DNA from: Sperchopsis tessellata
Lineage: Eukaryota; Arthropoda; Insecta; Coleoptera; Hydrophilidae
Length of the DNA stretch: 30,843 bases
Assembly: GCA_033557685.1 (NCBI GenBank)
Contig: JAWQRN010000360.1
Span: 1-30,843, forward strand
Direction: 5' to 3'
The translations under genes were made by a program, and so were the position numbers. The notes beneath the pieces are model-generated. The model ran no database searches, was not told the DNA's origin, and was given only the letters and a program-made list of their open reading frames with translations. The first letter of the stretch is position 1. Each line of letters starts with the position of its first letter. This document shows, piece after piece, positions 20,475 to 30,842 of the stretch.

Positions 20475-21795
20475 TTCCTTAGGTACAACCACATATATTT
20501 TTGATTTTGGTTTAAGTTGTGGTGTCTCATTTTGCTTCGTTGCTTCACTTGTTCATGAGTTTGTTGTTGCTCTGTGCGTTTTTTTACACTTGACAATATT
20601 CTAAGTACATATTTATGTTTAACGTGTGTAATGAAAGTTATATATTGGTAACTAAATAACTAAGTATACGGGAATTGCAATTTAACTGTAATTGGTGTAC
20701 ACATTAATTAAGCTTATTTATTTTGAGAAACTTATAACTGATGTAAAACTTAATTAAATTTAATATAAACCGAACTTGAAGAGGTACTTAATATCTAAAA
20801 CAGTTATAAATCATTTTCCTAACGATGTCAATGGCTGTGGTATCACATGCCAATTTATTTCCAATTACCTCTAGAGTATGTTCCAACGAGCTTATTTAAA
20901 TTTAAAGGGATGCCTAATGGAGAGAAGCTTATCTCGTTCTGGACATCGTACCACTTTAATCATGAATATTGAAATAAAATGAGGTATATTATATGGTTGG
21001 CATTTCAATTTCACATAAGTATTCGTGCCTGCATTATTTATTATTCAATGTGGTTACCACGATCAAAGCCATCTGGAAGGATTTAAGATATACGTTCGGA
21101 TAATTTCAGCTCAACAACATATTCATTCGATTTAGAGTATATATAAATATTTGAAACGTACAAACAACAGCAAAGCAGCTTAGTGGGTCTAATTTGCTCT
21201 CTGCTTACTCGTAAATTAGAATGGTTTAGGGAATTAAATATTTGGTATCGCATAGGGCTTAACCAATCGAGCTTTGCTCTTTCGTCCTGCCTGAATGGCG
21301 CATCCTTTATGCGATACTAAACAAACGTAGTTGTTCTGATTTGGGAAAATATATTGTGCAAATCATTGGAGGTATACGGCTCAGAGAAATTTATATTTTA
21401 ATGGAAAATAAACTCTTTTATTTAAATGTTGCTTGAAGTAAATTTCAATTTTATTTATTGAGTTATAAGAGAACAGTTATAATTCTGTAGAAAAAAATAA
21501 CTTCAAACTGATTTTGATAAATCTTTATTGTAGGGCTTAATATTGTTTCCAAATCACAAATAATAATTTGACAATGGGGGCAGGGAAAATTAACGGGTAG
21601 TGGTATACATATTATTATTTATTTGTTCGGATTTTTAGGTCACAACAACAGCTTCTGCTGACAAACAAAAATTCCCTGAACTATTTATTAAGTATCATTT
21701 ATCTTACCTATTGCAATTCCTAAATTGTATATTTCCGTGATAGTATAACATATGTATAAGAATTATGTAGTCGAATTGCACACACTTCGTGAAAG
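20475..21795. other. Intronic DNA, no gene seen
   Basis: Two short structures stand out. TTTGGTATCGCATA at 21241-21254 is complementary at 13 of 14 positions to 21309-21322. The stretch 21369-21434 (GAGGTATACGGCTCAGAGAA and onward to AAATGTTGC) recurs in diverged form at 24631-24694. No gene was recognised. Confidence 0.4.
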
Positions 21796-21802
21796 TTGAT
21801 TC

Positions 21803-21955
21803 CAGGTGGAAACCGTGTAGGGGCTGTAATAAGTTCCGACGTTTCATCCAATATTGCAAGAAACATTTTTAAGGTGAGTAATGGTACTTCAAAGAATAAA
21901 GTAAATGTAATGTAAATGCATCACTTACTAGAGCCTCAACACCGTTTTCATCAGG
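21803..21955. repeat. Fold-back derivative of the Penelope-like element
   Basis: The left part, AGGTGGAAACCGTGTAGGGG at 21804 followed by about 80 bases, aligns with the left end of the Penelope-like copy at 10721-10800, including GTTTCATCCAATATTGCAAG against GTTTCGTCCACTGTTGCAAG. The right part, AGAGCCTCAACACCGTTTTC then ATCAGG (to 21955), is the inverted complement of the left arm. The coding interior is absent. Confidence 0.65.
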
Positions 21956-22183
21956 AAACATCATTCAAGTAGATAATAACAGTGAAATTATATTACATTT
22001 AATAACCTCACACGTTCTGTGCATTACAAGCGTATTATGTATATAGATTATGTTAAAAAGTTAAAGAAGGGTTAGAAGCGTCTCCAATATAATAATTGTC
22101 TAGTGAAATAGCTCACGCCTCCTTCTCATTTAAGCATGCCATGCATATTTTTAATATTAAACGTTATGTCCATTGAATTACTA

Positions 22184-23394
22184 CGAGGGTTACCTTTTGA
22201 TTGCTTACAAACAACCACTAGGTGGCACTATTGAGATGTGTCTTTACCATGCTCGTAAAATTTGACATTTGTTATTGTGAAAACAGTGGCAGCTTAGAAA
22301 TTGACCGAGTAGTTTTTTTACAGTGAGCTTTTAAAAACAGCAATTTTGTAAAAAAATGAAATTTAACGTGGTTTAAGGTTTTCGTTGTATGATATTTTAC
22401 GATTTTAGTTAAGGCTTAACTCAACAACATTGTATAGAATAGCTTCCTTCAACTTTTGGTAATGAAGCACCATCAGAAAATACTGTTTACAACTGGTTTG
22501 CAGAATTTCGTCGTAGTCGTGCGTTCGTCAGTGATGAATTTCATGAAGGTCGACCAAAATCGGTTGTTATTCTAAAAATCATTGATGCTATGCGCAACAT
22601 GATTGAAGAAGATTAGTTTATGACTTACAGTGAGATAGATGCATGCTTAGGTATATTGAAGACTGTAGTACTTTCGATTTTACATGAACATTTATCTGTG
22701 AAAAAGACATATTCCCGATGGATTCCGCATAATTCGACCGAAGCTTAACAAAGACTCGTGTTAATTAGGGTAAGGAAATACTCAAAAAATACGACAGAGG
22801 AACTGCAAAATTCGCATACAACATCGTAATAGGTAACGAAACTAATCAATAATCCAATGTTTTAGTGTTCCAAGATGAACCGAAGCCTGTTCACGAAGAA
22901 AATTAACGCTTGTTTCTTCGGTTGTACTAGACATTTCGCAATCATTACTTTAGAAGATCGAAGAGCAATTAATGCTGAATAGTATACAATAATTTCTTTG
23001 CCCGAAGTCATCGACGAAATCAGGAAAAACAATCAACATCATTCTTCATCAGGACAACGCCAGCGATCACACAGCACGTCAAACAATTGATAAATTAAAC
23101 GAGAAAAACATCGAATTTTTGTCTCATTGCTCGTATTCATCTGACTTTTTTGTTTCACAATGTCAAACAAAAAATGCGTGGACAGAGATTTTTTTCACCT
23201 CAAGCTATTGAAGCCTTCGAAGACCATGTTTTTGAGATACCAAATTCAGAGTGGAAAAAATGTTTCGCGAATTGGTCTGAACGCATACAAAAGTGTATAA
23301 ATCTTAAAGGTGAATATTTTGAAAGCAATTAAATAGTTTGTTCAAAAAAAATTTTCTCTCCTAGTTTTTGTAAACATTTAAAAAGTAACCCTCA
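22184..23394 (+). mobile_element. Mariner element, 1211 bp, with TIRs and TA duplication, dead transposase
   Basis: The left TIR, 27 bases from 22184 (CGAGGGTTACCTTTTGATTG and on), matches the complement of 23368-23394 at 22 of 27 positions, and TA flanks both ends. The plus-strand transposase remains readable in several frames. It shows SENTVYNWFAEFRRSRAFVS with EFHEGRPKSVV, KEILKKYDRGTAKFAYNIVI, VFQDEPKP, LHQDNASDHTARQTIDKLN, and VKQKMRGQRFFSPQAIEAFE through EWKKCFANWSERIQKCINLK. The stop at 23330-23332 is natural. The first catalytic Asp, in the TGDE motif, reads IGNE (22832-22840), with a deletion after it. The second Asp (HQDN) is kept. The third lies near SSDF, beside another deletion and frameshift. 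The length is a little below a full mariner of about 1.3 kb. Confidence 0.93.
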
Positions 23395-23396
23395 TA

Positions 23397-24896
23397 TTAC
23401 ATTTTTAGAGGGACTATTTTTCACGTAGTGTTTTATTTGAAATTTCCGTGCAATTTAATGCCACGTCATTAATTCTCTAAAAGTGGGCGTATTCGTATTT
23501 GAAATTTCTCTCCCAATGAGGAACATTAGCATGGTCTAAGGACAGTACATATTTACCCATAAGAAAATATCAATAATGATGCTTACCTTGTTTTTGTTCG
23601 TTCCGGAAATTACAGCTACATTTTACTTTCCAAGTAGCATAAAAGTTAACTGACACTTGACGCTTTAAAGATTAATTAAAACTAAAATTGGTTCGTGAAC
23701 AAATACAATGAAGAGGGTTGCAACATAATATGTAATTCTAAGACTTGCCGCTAGAGTTGTATTTCAAGACCAAGTGCCCTAATGTGAAACCTTCCCAATG
23801 AACAACCATTCTCCTACATTTTATAGAAACTAATTGTTGGTAATAATAATAATAATAATATATTAAATCTCGAGTTTTTGACCAATGCATATTGCCAGTG
23901 ATTCCTTATTATACAGAGAAAAAGACATAAATAATATGTTTTTTTGTTTTGAACTTTGACAGTGATAATGGAATAAATTTCATAATTATTTTGACGTAAT
24001 TAGGCATTCCTTTTGGGTTTGAAATCTTTTAGTATTTATAAAAATACTTATTTTAATTAAAATTAAAATTATTTTATATTTACCTGATATTTGTTTGCAC
24101 TTTTCGTTGTAGTCGAATTATTTTCTCTCTAGAATTCTCGTAGAATTTACAAAATTCTTCCGGAGAAATTTCCTTTTTTCCTTCAAGCTTAACCTACTTC
24201 GACTGATAATACTTATCATTTATTGTACGTCTATCTAGAAACGTGATTCTAAGTATTTTAATGATTATATACAATACTTTGTATTGGATGGAGAAATAAC
24301 CAGCGATGACTGTATACCAAGGATATAAAGTGTTAATCAATATAATGGTCTGTGTTTTATAGAATTTTTCAAATAGCAATATTGAAAAAGGAAAGTTTGC
24401 AGCACAACAAATATTTTGTATTACCTTTGCTTCTATTTTATAACAACTTGTGTTCGAACATCTATTCCTATATAAAGCCACATCGAATATAAAAATCTTA
24501 TTTATCACAAAGGGGCACTTACTCAGTTGATGTGTTATTTTTGCTGAAACGGTGACGTTTATCCTTACTAGAATATACTAAACAAACTTTAGACATTCAG
24601 ATTAGAGAAAACAAATGGGCTAGACCGCTCGAGGTGTTTGGCTCAGAGAAAAAGAAACAAATTAACATTTTAATGGAAAAATAAATGTTGCAGGATAAAG
24701 GAAGTGAGAGTAGCCTGGATACGGCAGCAGGGGTGATAAATCTAGATGAAATTAGGGCGTAAATCAGGAACCCTTGCCTTATACACCTTTTAATCTTTCA
24801 CTAAAACAATAGGGTTTTTATTAACGGTCTTGTCATTTTCATTCCTTGTAAAGAAAATGCGTTATTGTTTTAACGTTACGTTTTTGTTCGGTGGAA
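23397..24896. other. Intronic DNA, no gene seen
   Basis: AT-rich, with a (TAA)7-type trinucleotide run at 23841-23861. The minus-strand open stretch at 24194-24508 is rich in Ile, Tyr and Phe as expected from AT composition and shows no motif. Positions 24631-24694 share a short interspersed repeat with 21369-21434. Confidence 0.4.
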
Positions 24897-25519
24897 GATT
24901 TTTATGTAGTGATATAAATGCGATCTGGTTTTGATTCGAGATTATAAATCAGTGCGAAATATAAGCAATACACCACATTATATTTTAATGTATCTTTCTT
25001 TGTTTATAAAGATACTATGAGCGTTTTATATTTATTTTATAAAAATATATTAGTCCGCATTCAATTATATGATATACAGTGTGCTGATAAAGTTTAGAAT
25101 AATATTCAGAATTGAGTTATTAAATATTTTTAAGAAAATCGCTGGGACAAGTCAATGTTATTTTTTAAAATACCATCTTAATCATCAATTTTTTTAAATG
25201 ACAATAAAGATTTTTATGTAGTGATATAAATGCGATCTGGGTTTGATTCGATATTATAAATCACTGCGATATATAAGCAATATACCATATTATATTTTAC
25301 TGTATCTTTCTATGTTTATAAAGATACTATGAGCGTTTTATATTTATTTTATAAAAAACTCTTAGTCCGCATTCAATTATATGATATACAGTGTGCTGAT
25401 TAAGTTTAGAATAATATTCAGAATTGAGCTATTAAATATTTTTAAAAAAATCGCTCGGACAAGTCAATGTATTTTTTAAAATACCATCTTAATCATACAT
25501 TTTTTTAAATGACAATCCT
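24897..25519. repeat. Recent tandem duplication, two units of about 312 bp
   Basis: Unit 1 (24897-25208) and unit 2 (25209-25519) both begin GATTTTTATGTAGTGATATA and end TTTTTTTAAATGACAAT. They differ at only a handful of positions (for example GGTTTTG against GGGTTTG and ATATATTAG against AACTCTTAG). The units are AT-rich and have no coding potential. Their high identity marks one of the youngest visible events in the window. Confidence 0.95.
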
Positions 25520-26215
25520 CATTTATTTTTCTGTTTTTGATAGACCTTCTTGTTACTTAAACGGTAATATACAAAAATTGGTACTTTACATAACAATTTT
25601 ATTGATAAAATGACATATTATCTTCAAAAATAAAAATTTAATTTTTAATGAAAAAAATGTATTAAAGCAAAAAATATCTTTTTTTTTAAATCATAACACA
25701 TTATCTTGTACATATTGTTACTTTTTATGTTAAACATAAGCCAACAAATTGTAAAAACTAATTCGTCTGTTTGAAATTAACGAAGAATTTAATTGAATGG
25801 GAAACAAATAAAAATTTTAATGATGGTTGGATGTGGCAATAGGCTAAGTACTCATGCGGAAACACGTTAGTTATTCATTCAAGCACATCCCTATAGACCC
25901 CATATTACAAGGAAATACATTTGTCGCCAAATACACATAAACTGGATATGTAAAAATTTTCTTCCACTATGTCGACATTGCCGTTTGCGTTTTGTGAAGA
26001 ATTAATTTTACGCTTTGATCAAAATCCAATTAACATTATGTTTTTTTTTGTGGATCTGAATGGACAGCACATCGCCACTACTACAGATATTAGTCACGGG
26101 AAAATCTTCATTGGACTCAAGAATCCCACAGCCATATCAAAGCAAATTTTGTATTTTTTTGTTGTTGATTTGAAGAAATTAGATACTGCATTAGGCCTCT
26201 GCAGCAGTTCTTATG
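25520..26215. other. Intronic DNA, no confident gene
   Basis: AT-rich. A plus-strand open stretch at 25969-26235 overlaps the antisense of a LINE fragment at its 3' end and has no recognisable domain, so no gene is called. Confidence 0.4.
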
Positions 26216-26219
26216 CTTC

Positions 26220-26420
26220 GTTTAATCAATCTTAAATAATTAAGATATCATCTGCGAATCTTAAATGGTTTAATTTTTTTGTGTTAATGCCCGATGTCGT
26301 TAAAAATGATTTGTTTGAACATACATTCAAGAAGTATTGTAAAAAGCACTGGTATGACATCAACTTGGCCCACTCCACGTATTATTGTAAAATCTTAAGA
26401 GTCAACGTACAGTTTGATAT
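26220..26420 (-). pseudogene. LINE reverse transcriptase fragment around the catalytic motif
   Basis: On the minus strand, 26400-26330 reads RGVGQVDVIPVLFTILLECM and FKQIIF, equivalent to the R-G-V-R-Q-G-D-x-x-S-P-x-L-F block of LINE reverse transcriptase. After a frame change, 26275-26240 encodes HLRFADDIL, the catalytic F-A-D-D motif, here intact. The sequence beyond is too decayed to follow. This short relic of the RT palm probably comes from the same broad family as the other LINE copies. Confidence 0.72.
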
Positions 26421-26669
26421 ATCACAAAAATATCTATCAAATTAATTCTTATTTGAAATCCTATGTAATTTCTATAAATTTATTATGTTAGAAAACAGTA
26501 GAATTTAATCATTTTAGAATTTACTTTCATAGGTTTTGAATTATAGCTTGTGCCAATTTTGGAAAACCAGGCATAATAAGGGGTAGTAATGGACATTATG
26601 GTCTATTATATTATAAGTGATTTATTTATTATACATCTAAATATTAAACGTAAAAAACTAAACTACATC

Positions 26670-27007
26670 TCAATTAATATGGAATGTTTTAAAAGATCCT
26701 CCGTGCAAGTTTACTTCACAATTTTTACAATTTTTCTGGATTTTTCTTTGAAAACGGTAAATCCATTTTGTTTATCTGACCAACCAGTGATCCATCCTAT
26801 CAAATCTACTGGCGATAGGCAAAATAAATAGAAAGCAGCTATTACTTTTGCTGATTTTGGGCAGCCTCCACCGACAATCGGATTTTCATATTTCTTCAGG
26901 TACACATGAACAATTTACCTCCTAAATTTCAGAAAATCCATTTATATACATTATGAATATAAGTAACGATACAAAATGCAGAAAGTGTCCACCATCACTT
27001 TTTTGAT

Positions 27008-27056
<49 letters not shown>

Positions 27057-28300
27057 TGTGGCGATCAATATTCTCGTCTATTATGTTAACACCTTCCATG
27101 TATTTATTATAAGTAGAAATAACATGCGGTTGATTTTCTGGAACTTTCTAGTTTTCGCTTGGTACCCACCTATTTGCTTGACGTATTTGTTCAATGCTAT
27201 CACATGAGCTAACAGTAAGGATAACTCGATTGCCATTCCAGGCTGTTTCAAAGATCTCTGTATGTGTTTCGTTACAATAATCGATGGTTCCTCTTTTACG
27301 CTGAGCCATTGTCTTTACTGAAGAAATTGAGCAATTTTCGAGTATATTGGCTATACTAGTAGTACCATAAATTTTAAAAGGGACATTTATAGGTAGCTTT
27401 GAGAATACATTTATTACAACAGAACCTCCGATTCCTAGATCCATATTTTTTCTACTATATTGTTTCCCCTGGCAAGGTTAAAATTGCAAGAGATATCCTT
27501 GCGCAAATACCACATTTTATAACCATACGAAATCGACTTGCTTTGTTTGGTATAATGTCTCCCAAAGTTTGGCACCATACTTTCATCGATGCTCAGACTT
27601 TCAACGAATACGGCATACTCCAGGCAACGAGTGAATGTTTGAACTTTTGCGAATTTGTTATCTTGAAGTAGCTCATCATTAGCGGATTTATTTTAAACGA
27701 TTTCATCTCATTGCATTGACAACGGTAGGATTGTAAGTTTCAGTATCGCATTCCCACAGCATTCCCAGTCTAGATAGCCAGACATAAGTAATATGGCAAA
27801 GTCGAATTTTAATTCAGGTATTCTTATATTAAACGAGTAGTCTCGTTTCCATTTAGCGTATACAATAAACATCTTCTGTAGAAATTTATATACTTCTTCA
27901 TAAAATAATAATCCACCGGGTTTGATAGAACTGTTTGTTGTTCTTTAGGGTTCACAAAAGATGAAAAATTAGACTCCCGGTTTTGGACATTTATCGACTT
28001 AGTAGCTATTTCTTTCGCAGAATGGATATAGGTATGCCAGATTCCTCACCACTTTCTTGCCAATATTTGTACCATCATTCTTGGAACTTAGTGTAGCTGT
28101 ATCTTGTGCTCTTAGCAAAATCTCCACTCCATTATCTTATTCACATCCAACAACATCATTTGGTGGGATAATTAAAACATACGATATTTCGAAATCCACC
28201 CAAAAATCATCCTGCTTCAACATTAAGGTTATTTTCTCGATAGTATTATATCCGAAAAAAAATTCCATTGAATTGTTTGTTGGCTCGTTGTGTAAAGATC
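26670..28300 (-). pseudogene. piggyBac transposase pseudogene, nearly full length
   Basis: On the minus strand an almost complete piggyBac transposase can be followed. The N-terminal part is YNTIEKITLMLKQDDFWVDF with LIIPPNDVVG (about 28250-28160). Next come FAILLMSGY and ECDTETYNPTVVNAM (about 27790-27720), then LSIDESMVPNFGRHYTKQ (27600-27545), YGYKMWYL, and LGIGGSVVINVFSKLPINVP with FKIYG (27440-27360). RKRGTIDYCNETHTEIFETA follows, then WNGNRV, PHVISTYNKYMEGVNIIDEN, YLKKYENPIVGGGCPKS, and a Cys-containing end KNCKNCEVNLHGG. The first catalytic Asp (SIDES, codon 27585-27587) is kept. The segment with the second (FDNFFTS in the family) is deleted, and the third, in G-G-V-D, is Asn. An (AT)n tract splits the gene at 27008-27055, and several frameshifts are present. 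Terminal repeats and TTAA sites were not located. Confidence 0.9.
27008..27055. repeat. (AT)n microsatellite inside the piggyBac pseudogene
   Basis: A pure AT dinucleotide run of nearly 50 bases sits between the minus-strand codons for NIDRHRI and the more C-terminal part of the transposase. It replaces or interrupts coding sequence. Confidence 0.95.
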
Positions 28301-28344
28301 GGAACATTATATTTATTTATAGAATATCAAGTAGTTTAGCAATA

Positions 28345-28975
28345 TAAAGTGTGACCTTTACTTTACTTTAAAAAATAAATAACAGCTTACCTTTTGGACA
28401 CCATTTTTACTAAACTATATAAAAACAAAAACGCACAGCAGGTATTTAAAAGCTGTTACAACGAAAATAAATATCGAATACACTCTGTGCACTTTCCTGA
28501 AGTTACTTATGACTTACGTAAGAAACCAATTCTTCTTTATATTGAACAAATGAGATTTAACTTACATGTTCCAAAATTAGAACACCGGGAATAAATGGGT
28601 TGTTAATAACTGCTTTCTCTTTTTATTATAAGTATATTATTCTGTTTTGAATAATAAGTTTCTTACATATTCATAAAAAAATAAGAATATGACATCTTAC
28701 TTTCTTTACATCAATCTACTATAAACCAATTTATGGAAAAACTTATGATTGTGTTAATAGATAGCAAACTTTTTAACTAAGTATGCTATCGAAGAGACCA
28801 CGGTAAGAGTAATTTAAGCTTTCAATTTAGGAAATAAAACATGGTCAGTGGCTTGCCAAAAAGGTGTGGAATAGAGTTGTTTCAAGAAATATTAATGTTC
28901 TCATATATACGATGATTCAATTATATTTAGTGAAAAAACTAATTATCTGTAATTAACTAGGTTGCAACAGAAATA
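28345..28975. other. Intronic DNA, possible 5' flank of the piggyBac element
   Basis: On the minus strand near 28405-28385 the text AAAATGGTGTCCAAAAG followed by GTAAGC could be a short first exon with a splice donor of the transposase gene, but this is speculative. The plus-strand open stretch at 28394-28594 has no known motif. Confidence 0.3.
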
Positions 28976-28981
28976 ATTCAC

Positions 28982-29155
28982 ATGAAAGCAAGCTTAAAAG
29001 GTCGAAAGATTGAGCATGTGGACAAGCTTTTATACCTATTCAGAATGTTTTTAAGAGGAGAAGGAATTAGATTAGATCGTGAAAATGCGGGTGGGAAAGT
29101 AGCTAATATTATGTGGATGACTACAAACATAATGGAAGCCGATGAAGCAGATTAA
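28982..29155 (+). pseudogene. LINE reverse transcriptase thumb-region fragment
   Basis: A 57-codon open frame reads MKASLKGRKIEHVDKLLYLF, then RMFLRGEGIRLDRENAGGKV and ANIMWM. The pattern G-x-x-I-E-x-V-D-K-x-x-Y-L-G-x-M-F followed by R-x-x-x-A-N matches the region after the catalytic motif in insect non-LTR reverse transcriptases, with Phe in place of the usual Gly. It lies upstream of an N-terminal RT fragment on the same strand (29440-30300), which is the wrong order for a single element. Two insertions or a rearrangement are implied. Confidence 0.62.
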
Positions 29156-29439
29156 AGTAGCAATCTTTAACATCGTCATGATACACTTATTAGGGGTGAA
29201 TCGAGTAACATTTTTTGTCCACTCCAAGTCCCGAATAATTTCCTTAGATTTTAACCTTTTGTATTTGAATAATTTGATATGCTACTAAACCAAAATTTAT
29301 ATTAATTAAATAATAGATCAGGAAAAAATATATTTAATATGCTTATGGAAATATAGTTTATTGATTTAATACATATTAAAATTAATTAATTCAATCTATC
29401 TAATCAAGAAGTATTTCATCAAGAGCAGATTTGCTGCTC

Positions 29440-30300
29440 TGGAAGAATATAATAATGCCAATCTGATTCATATATTAAGAGTTACGGCCAGAGTCGCAGA
29501 TGTAATTACTAATCGTAAACAGGAGTCGAACATTTTCGAACTTAGCAAAATTCTACGAATGTGACATAGATAATTAAAACGTAAAATTAGAAGGAAGCAG
29601 AATATAGAGTATGTCGAGCAATTAAAAAGTGAATTATGTATGATGTTAAAAGATGAAGCAACCTCCAGATGATAGAGCACCAAAGGAGCTACAAACAGGT
29701 GAATCAGAGACTTATGATTAAGAAATCGCAAATACTAGCTCTAAGTTCTGAAAACGGTGATAGAGTTGATGACACAGAATTAGATAGGACATTTTATCAA
29801 GAACTATATCAAGATAAACATAATCATATAAACATCTCATCTGAGAAAGACTTTCCACCAATATTACTCTCAAAAGCTGTACATGCTTGAAAATTTAGTG
29901 TGGAAAAGCACCAGGGGACGACGGAAACACCATTGACATATTTAAAATTGAAGGAAATATGTTATATATAGTTCTGGAAAATTTTTATACGTTATGTATA
30001 GAAACAAAAGAACGTATTGGAATAATGCAACAATAATTTTCATCCTAAAAACAAATAAAGAATAACTGAAAAGTTGCGGTCCAATCAATAATTTCTAACC
30101 TTCTTATAGATGAATTTGATTATTACTAACACTCGGGACCGTCAGCCTTTCGTAAGGGATCTAGTCCTACTGTTCACAACCACACGATGCGTGAATAGAT
30201 ATCTTGATTTGAGGAGTATAACATGCAGCTATGTTGTGCTGTCGTAGACCAAAAACTCGATTCAGATATCTGCAGTAAAAAGTTAAATTATATCAAAAAA
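29440..30300 (+). pseudogene. LINE fragment: linker and N-terminal RT domain
   Basis: Reading downstream in several frames, the linker region before the RT (29490-29760) leads into INISSEKDFPPILLSKAVHA (29830-29890), APGDDGNTIDIFKI-like text (29908-29950), YWNNATIIFIL (30015-30050) and LKSCGPINNF. The YRPIS-type block is followed by TREQ/AFRKG-like text near 30130-30160, then EEYNMQLCCAVVDQKLDSDI (30215-30270), equivalent to L-A-F-V-D-Y-E-K-A-F-D. The ISSE...PPIL...A-H-A-L-K-S-M-K block matches that of the minus-strand copy at 13065-13307, so both belong to one subfamily. The ORF is broken by many stops and ends near the palindrome at 30307. Confidence 0.78.
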
Positions 30301-30306
30301 AAACGG

Positions 30307-30684
30307 AATATTTCGATATGCTGTATGCCATCTTCTCCAGGGTTTGGAAGGAAACAAGGCGTGGATTAGGTCTTAGATGGACGTTTGATCTTAATGTAAC
30401 AAGCAACAAAACTATGCATGTCCGACCCATTTTAGATTACTTTAATAGAAGAGTATCATAGCAGTAAAGTTGGCATGAAATTACCTGCAGTTGTATACGC
30501 AATGTATATAATTCATGCCAACTACGCTACCATGATCCTCTTCTTTTAAAGAAACCTAAAATGGGTTGGACATATATAGTTTTGTTACTTGTTACATTAA
30601 TATCAAACGTCCATCTAAGACCTAATCTACACCTTGTTTCCTTCCAGACCCTGAAGAAGATGGCATATAGCCCATCGAAATATT
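30307..30684. repeat. Large inverted repeat, arms about 175 bp, 27-bp spacer
   Basis: The left arm (30307-30482) begins AATATTTCGATATGCTGTAT and ends GTTGGCATGAAATT. The right arm (30510-30684) is its reverse complement, beginning AATTCATGCCAAC and ending CATCGAAATATT. Differences are scattered, mostly transitions, at roughly one in ten positions, for example AAGGCGTGGATTAGGTCTTA against AAGGTGTAGATTAGGTCTTA. Long identical blocks such as GATGGACGTTTGAT remain. Each arm, read inward, can encode VWKET, then RWTFD and NVTSNKT, but no family was recognised. A transcript would form a long hairpin. It lies directly after the LINE fragment and could be a fold-back element or a head-to-head duplication. 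Confidence 0.93.
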
Positions 30685-30807
30685 GGCGATAGCAATAAAT
30701 CAGTCTATATTGCACGTTGTATTTTAATTTCTCTCCAAAAGACGTATACCAAATACTGTCTGTAGCTTAGTGTATACTATAGCACACTTAAATATTTATA
30801 TCAAAAA

Positions 30808-30810
<3 letters not shown>

Positions 30811-30842
<32 letters not shown>
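30811..30842. repeat. (AT)n microsatellite at the window edge
   Basis: A pure AT dinucleotide run reaches the end of the window, so its true length is unknown. Confidence 0.95.

Noticed and set aside
19950..20482. Two overlapping plus-strand open frames of 114 and 85 residues
   Set aside because: They are antisense to the pogo/Tigger transposase relic.
21241..21322. Possible tRNA or tRNA-derived SINE
   Set aside because: A convincing A box, B box and anticodon arm could not be placed on either strand. Only the inverted pair is reported.
24194..24508. 104-residue minus-strand open frame
   Set aside because: Hydrophobic Ile/Tyr/Phe-rich composition follows from AT content. No motif and no supporting context.
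25969..26235. 88-residue plus-strand open frame
   Set aside because: No domain recognised, and its 3' end lies opposite the LINE FADD fragment. Left uncalled.
27399..28347. Plus-strand open frames of about 90-96 residues
   Set aside because: They are antisense to the piggyBac transposase, whose minus-strand blocks are unmistakable.
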